A stretch of DNA of 9,233 bases. Source: Sulfurovum sp. (GTDB taxonomy: Bacteria > Campylobacterota > Campylobacteria > Campylobacterales > Sulfurovaceae). Of the stretch, positions 8,401-9,233 are shown piece after piece; the first letter of the stretch is position 1, and the number at the start of each line of letters is the position of its first letter. The notes below the pieces were generated by a model. The model saw nothing but the letters and a program-made list of their open reading frames with translations. It had not been told where the DNA came from and ran no database searches. The translations under genes were made by a program, and so were the position numbers. The DNA lies in NCBI GenBank assembly GCA_027066595.1, contig JAMONG010000183.1:1-9233 (forward strand), in the 5' to 3' direction.

Positions 8401-8780
8401 AACGACAAGATAAAAAGTTTATTGACGTACTTATGAAATACGTAAATAGAGTTTCTCCTGAAATAATAAAAAAAAGTGTTTTAGTAAAAAGTTTTTCTTC
8501 TTTTAAGAAATTTTATTCAACAATAGCTAGTGATATGAAATCAGAATCTTTAGGTACTGAAATAGATATAAATATTTTATTTCAAGCATATGATATAAAT
8601 TTACATATGGAAAATCATATTATATCAAATATAATTTATGCAAAAAAACCTTTATATTTAAAACATAACAAACTCCACACCATAGAAAATGGAAATGAAA
8701 TAAGCACTCAAAAAGAGCTAGACAAAACAACACTCAATAAGATAAAAGTCCTACTTCTAAAAGATGATTGTAATGATTAG
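5493..8780 (+). CDS. NACHT-type STAND NTPase with an N-terminal restriction-endonuclease-like domain (bacterial NLR-like, putative anti-phage protein)
   Basis: A 1095-aa predicted cytosolic protein. Residues 1-165 form an N-terminal domain with GDRKNDGY (50-57), GIFYQVYAPED (62-72) and FYFVVNDKYKG (101-111). This resembles the PD-(D/E)XK-like domains fused to bacterial NTPases; here the usual catalytic lysine position after Q66 is Y68. After a linker (about 166-240) comes a NACHT ATPase: Walker A GKAGIGKTT (251-259), Walker B LFLFDGYDELD (319-329, acidic D323, D326, E327), a sensor-like TTRPYGY (351-357), the winged/helical part GFTDEDVEKYIDTFF (372-386), IPLMLEMICSLW (412-423) and FEFPHLTFQEYFSALY (525-540). 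Residues about 545-1095 are helical, with HEAT/ARM-like pairs clearest at about 900-985; this is the likely sensor. Characterised bacterial NACHT proteins sense phage components and activate an N-terminal effector, often killing the cell. That role, and DNA cleavage here, are inferred. The gene stands alone between housekeeping genes, has a good AAGGG site, and is clearly AT-richer than its neighbours, which suggests horizontal acquisition. Confidence 0.85.
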   Translation: MTANQKAQARIFFENRILKADKQAFEDLFTEIMSYKELDFRSIKPWGNIGDRKNDGYIPSRGIFYQVYAPEDIRKSYPDIVKKIKTDFTGLVEQWSDVKEFYFVVNDKYKGVNADSEQLLTQIKEDNGLDESKFITASDLENILFSLSDDQIIKITGVSFIDNPILTPAILQNSYLKKFSTISLLTTNNPKPIDDIFVNLAIIKEQKEEKSNDKTINREALLSSYEEIHKPKEPIEIKELVNKSNKSLIYGKAGIGKTTLCKYISYKWAKGELYSEFEYLIYIPLREWKIGGIQGAIRDYYYSHDVKDISIDFDVNKTLFLFDGYDELDGDKKKILRDEIEHYHLSHYIITTRPYGYQKNDFSVNEYFETIGFTDEDVEKYIDTFFKENQDKTKSLKAFLQTNISIKHIAYIPLMLEMICSLWELKEFGSDMTMTELYGQVIENMLKKHSANKDDERVYKRQNRKKIQEQLGKLAFEGLTKQTILFDGDFIEDSITNIEFFEENTIYSGFLKSDGKEKDLLDNSFEFPHLTFQEYFSALYVSKLEPTEQSEIIRDWKFYPHMQMFFAFLGGLIEDKEFLLEEIESEPRDLVGIYELDLISICLSEIRLSDNQKYMEKMILWIEYAIKDEKLFENLFIPLLKKIEVNKVFHKKEIAEAVYNLILKYSKLEFQTHNLIDAVVYKLAYILPIMIKDKNQLCEIYSNVINNTTISIYNKHSMSSGFSLLANTKDISQKLINLIQQEKDVDYTAWLLKALIELNLDDTKSIDLVTDFLKNNYKVLNNQTLEMLCKNFEEIHQKEILVVKLEAILDYSQSDNYNLKELEHTIHNLKARISSNDNRNKESRFQTYHLSKNHVYLLIHKKYSYVNYTVEEYIDDLISVVRNNTFHKYYDRRYALVTLESLDRSDDKILNLAIDYLDSNEPDLKGEAIRLFFSIDRDDNKYLSILEKAIGDFNESRDKYTIWQKLFSIKRQDKKFIDVLMKYVNRVSPEIIKKSVLVKSFSSFKKFYSTIASDMKSESLGTEIDINILFQAYDINLHMENHIISNIIYAKKPLYLKHNKLHTIENGNEISTQKELDKTTLNKIKVLLLKDDCND

Positions 8781-8793
8781 ATTTCATATCTAT

Positions 8794-8857
8794 TCCTAAC
8801 AAAAACAAAAATCCTATAGGTTAGGATGTCCTTTCCCCACCTATAGTTATTTGTATT
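8794..8857 (+). terminator. Overlapping inverted repeats, possible terminator of the NACHT gene
   Basis: Several pairings compete after the NACHT stop. CTATAGGT at 8814-8821 pairs perfectly over 8 bp with ACCTATAG at 8839-8846, followed by a T-rich stretch TTATTTGTATT (8847-8857). ATCCTA (8811-8816) can instead pair with TAGGAT (8822-8827), and TCCTAAC (8794-8800) with GTTAGGA (8820-8826). The first pairing with its T-rich tail is the best terminator candidate, though the loop is long (17 bases) and the tail is not a pure T run. Confidence 0.4.
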
Positions 8858-8864
8858 ACCAAAA

Positions 8865-8873
8865 TGATATAAT
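8865..8873 (+). promoter_or_regulatory. Extended -10 promoter of tsaD
   Basis: TGATATAAT is a perfect extended -10 element 29 bases before the tsaD ATG. Transcription would start near 8880. The leader then holds only a weak purine-rich site, AAAAAGAGAAAA, before the ATG. It matches the element before cdsA over ten bases and separates tsaD transcription from the NACHT gene. Confidence 0.6.
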
Positions 8874-8902
8874 AATTCAAAAACTAAACAAAAAGAGAAA
8901 AA

Positions 8903-9233
8903 ATGATACTAAGCATCGAATCAAGCTGTGATGATAGCTCCATAGCTATCACTGATATCAAGACAAAAAAGCTTGTTTACCATAAAAAAATATCTCAAGA
9001 AGCAGAACACTCATGTTATGGTGGTGTAGTTCCCGAACTTGCTTCACGTTTACATGCTGTAGCTCTTCCAAAGATACTGGAAGAGACAAAACCCTATTTT
9101 GATAATCTCAAAGCCATAGCAGTCACCAATCAACCTGGACTTGGGGTAACGCTCTTAGAAGGTATCGCTATGGCAAAAACTTTAGCCGTACTCAACAACA
9201 TCCCACTTATCCCTGTTCACCATTTAAAAGGTC
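8903..9233 (+). CDS. tsaD: tRNA N6-adenosine threonylcarbamoyltransferase TsaD, N-terminal part (cut by window edge)
   Basis: TsaD (also called Gcp/YgjD/Kae1) transfers the threonylcarbamoyl group from threonylcarbamoyl-AMP to A37 of ANN-decoding tRNAs, working with TsaB and TsaE in the cytoplasm. The 110 codons present read MILSIESSCDDSS at the start, then GGVVPELASRLH, ITNQPGLG-like AVTNQPGLG, LLEGIAMAKTLA and VHHLKG. These are the ASKHA-fold nucleotide-binding start and the conserved TsaD patches; the window stops at the beginning of the HxxxH metal-binding motif (HHLKG-). The start is fixed by the family-typical MILSIESSCDD and lies 122 bases after the NACHT stop. The gene is essential or near-essential in most bacteria, so it is a stable right-hand border for the accessory gene. 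Confidence 0.95.
   Translation, partial: MILSIESSCDDSSIAITDIKTKKLVYHKKISQEAEHSCYGGVVPELASRLHAVALPKILEETKPYFDNLKAIAVTNQPGLGVTLLEGIAMAKTLAVLNNIPLIPVHHLKG

Noticed and set aside
5493..8780. A second component (toxin, nucleotide cyclase, protease or reverse transcriptase) encoded with the NACHT gene
   Set aside because: The NACHT frame fills the interval, the downstream gap is only 122 bases with no ORF of note, and the flanking genes are housekeeping; the protein appears to act alone.
5405..8830. Flanking direct repeats that would mark an insertion of the NACHT gene (CATAGGGTGATG near 5410 and CTATAGGTTAGGATG near 8814 look alike)
   Set aside because: The similarity is imperfect and short, easily chance in AT-rich sequence; not enough to call attachment or target-site repeats.
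1..9233. CRISPR arrays, tRNA genes or insertion sequences
   Set aside because: No regularly spaced repeats, cloverleaf-type sequence or transposase-like frame was seen on reading both strands.

Overview
The window looks like a chromosomal segment of a Campylobacterota (epsilonproteobacterial) species, possibly from the Sulfurovum/Sulfurimonas group. The reasons are the low-to-moderate GC of the housekeeping genes, the short Campylobacterota-like versions of dxr and the NFACT gene, TATAAT-type -10 boxes without clear -35 boxes, and tight gene packing. The exact genus is an inference from protein flavour, not something the sequence proves.

Layout. Bases 3-203 are the 3' end of an unidentified plus-strand gene. 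It converges on leuC (minus strand, 269-1549), with a symmetrical hairpin between the two stops. leuC and an NFACT/RqcH-like gene (plus, about 1648-2991) diverge from a short region holding a -10 element in each direction. A compact plus-strand cluster follows: cdsA (3038-3796), dxr (3800-4879) and an RBBP9/YdeN-type alpha/beta hydrolase (4863-5414). These are joined by a 3-base gap and a 17-base overlap, so they are probably one transcription unit driven from an extended -10 promoter just before cdsA. The cluster covers phospholipid precursor synthesis (CDP-diacylglycerol) and the second step of the MEP isoprenoid pathway, plus a small serine hydrolase of unknown substrate.

The accessory element is one large gene at 5493-8780 (1095 aa). 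It has an N-terminal domain resembling a restriction-endonuclease fold, a central NACHT-type STAND ATPase with intact Walker A and B, and a long helical C-terminus. This is the architecture of bacterial NLR-like (bNACHT/Avs-like) single-gene anti-phage proteins. It is clearly more AT-rich than its neighbours, and its C-terminal half is the most AT-rich part. It sits alone between housekeeping genes with no integrase, transposase or visible partner gene. The window ends inside tsaD (8903 onward), the tRNA threonylcarbamoyladenosine transferase gene, which has its own extended -10 promoter.

No tRNA, rRNA, CRISPR array or insertion sequence is visible. No stretch above 300 bases lacks a gene; the longest gap is 8781-8902.
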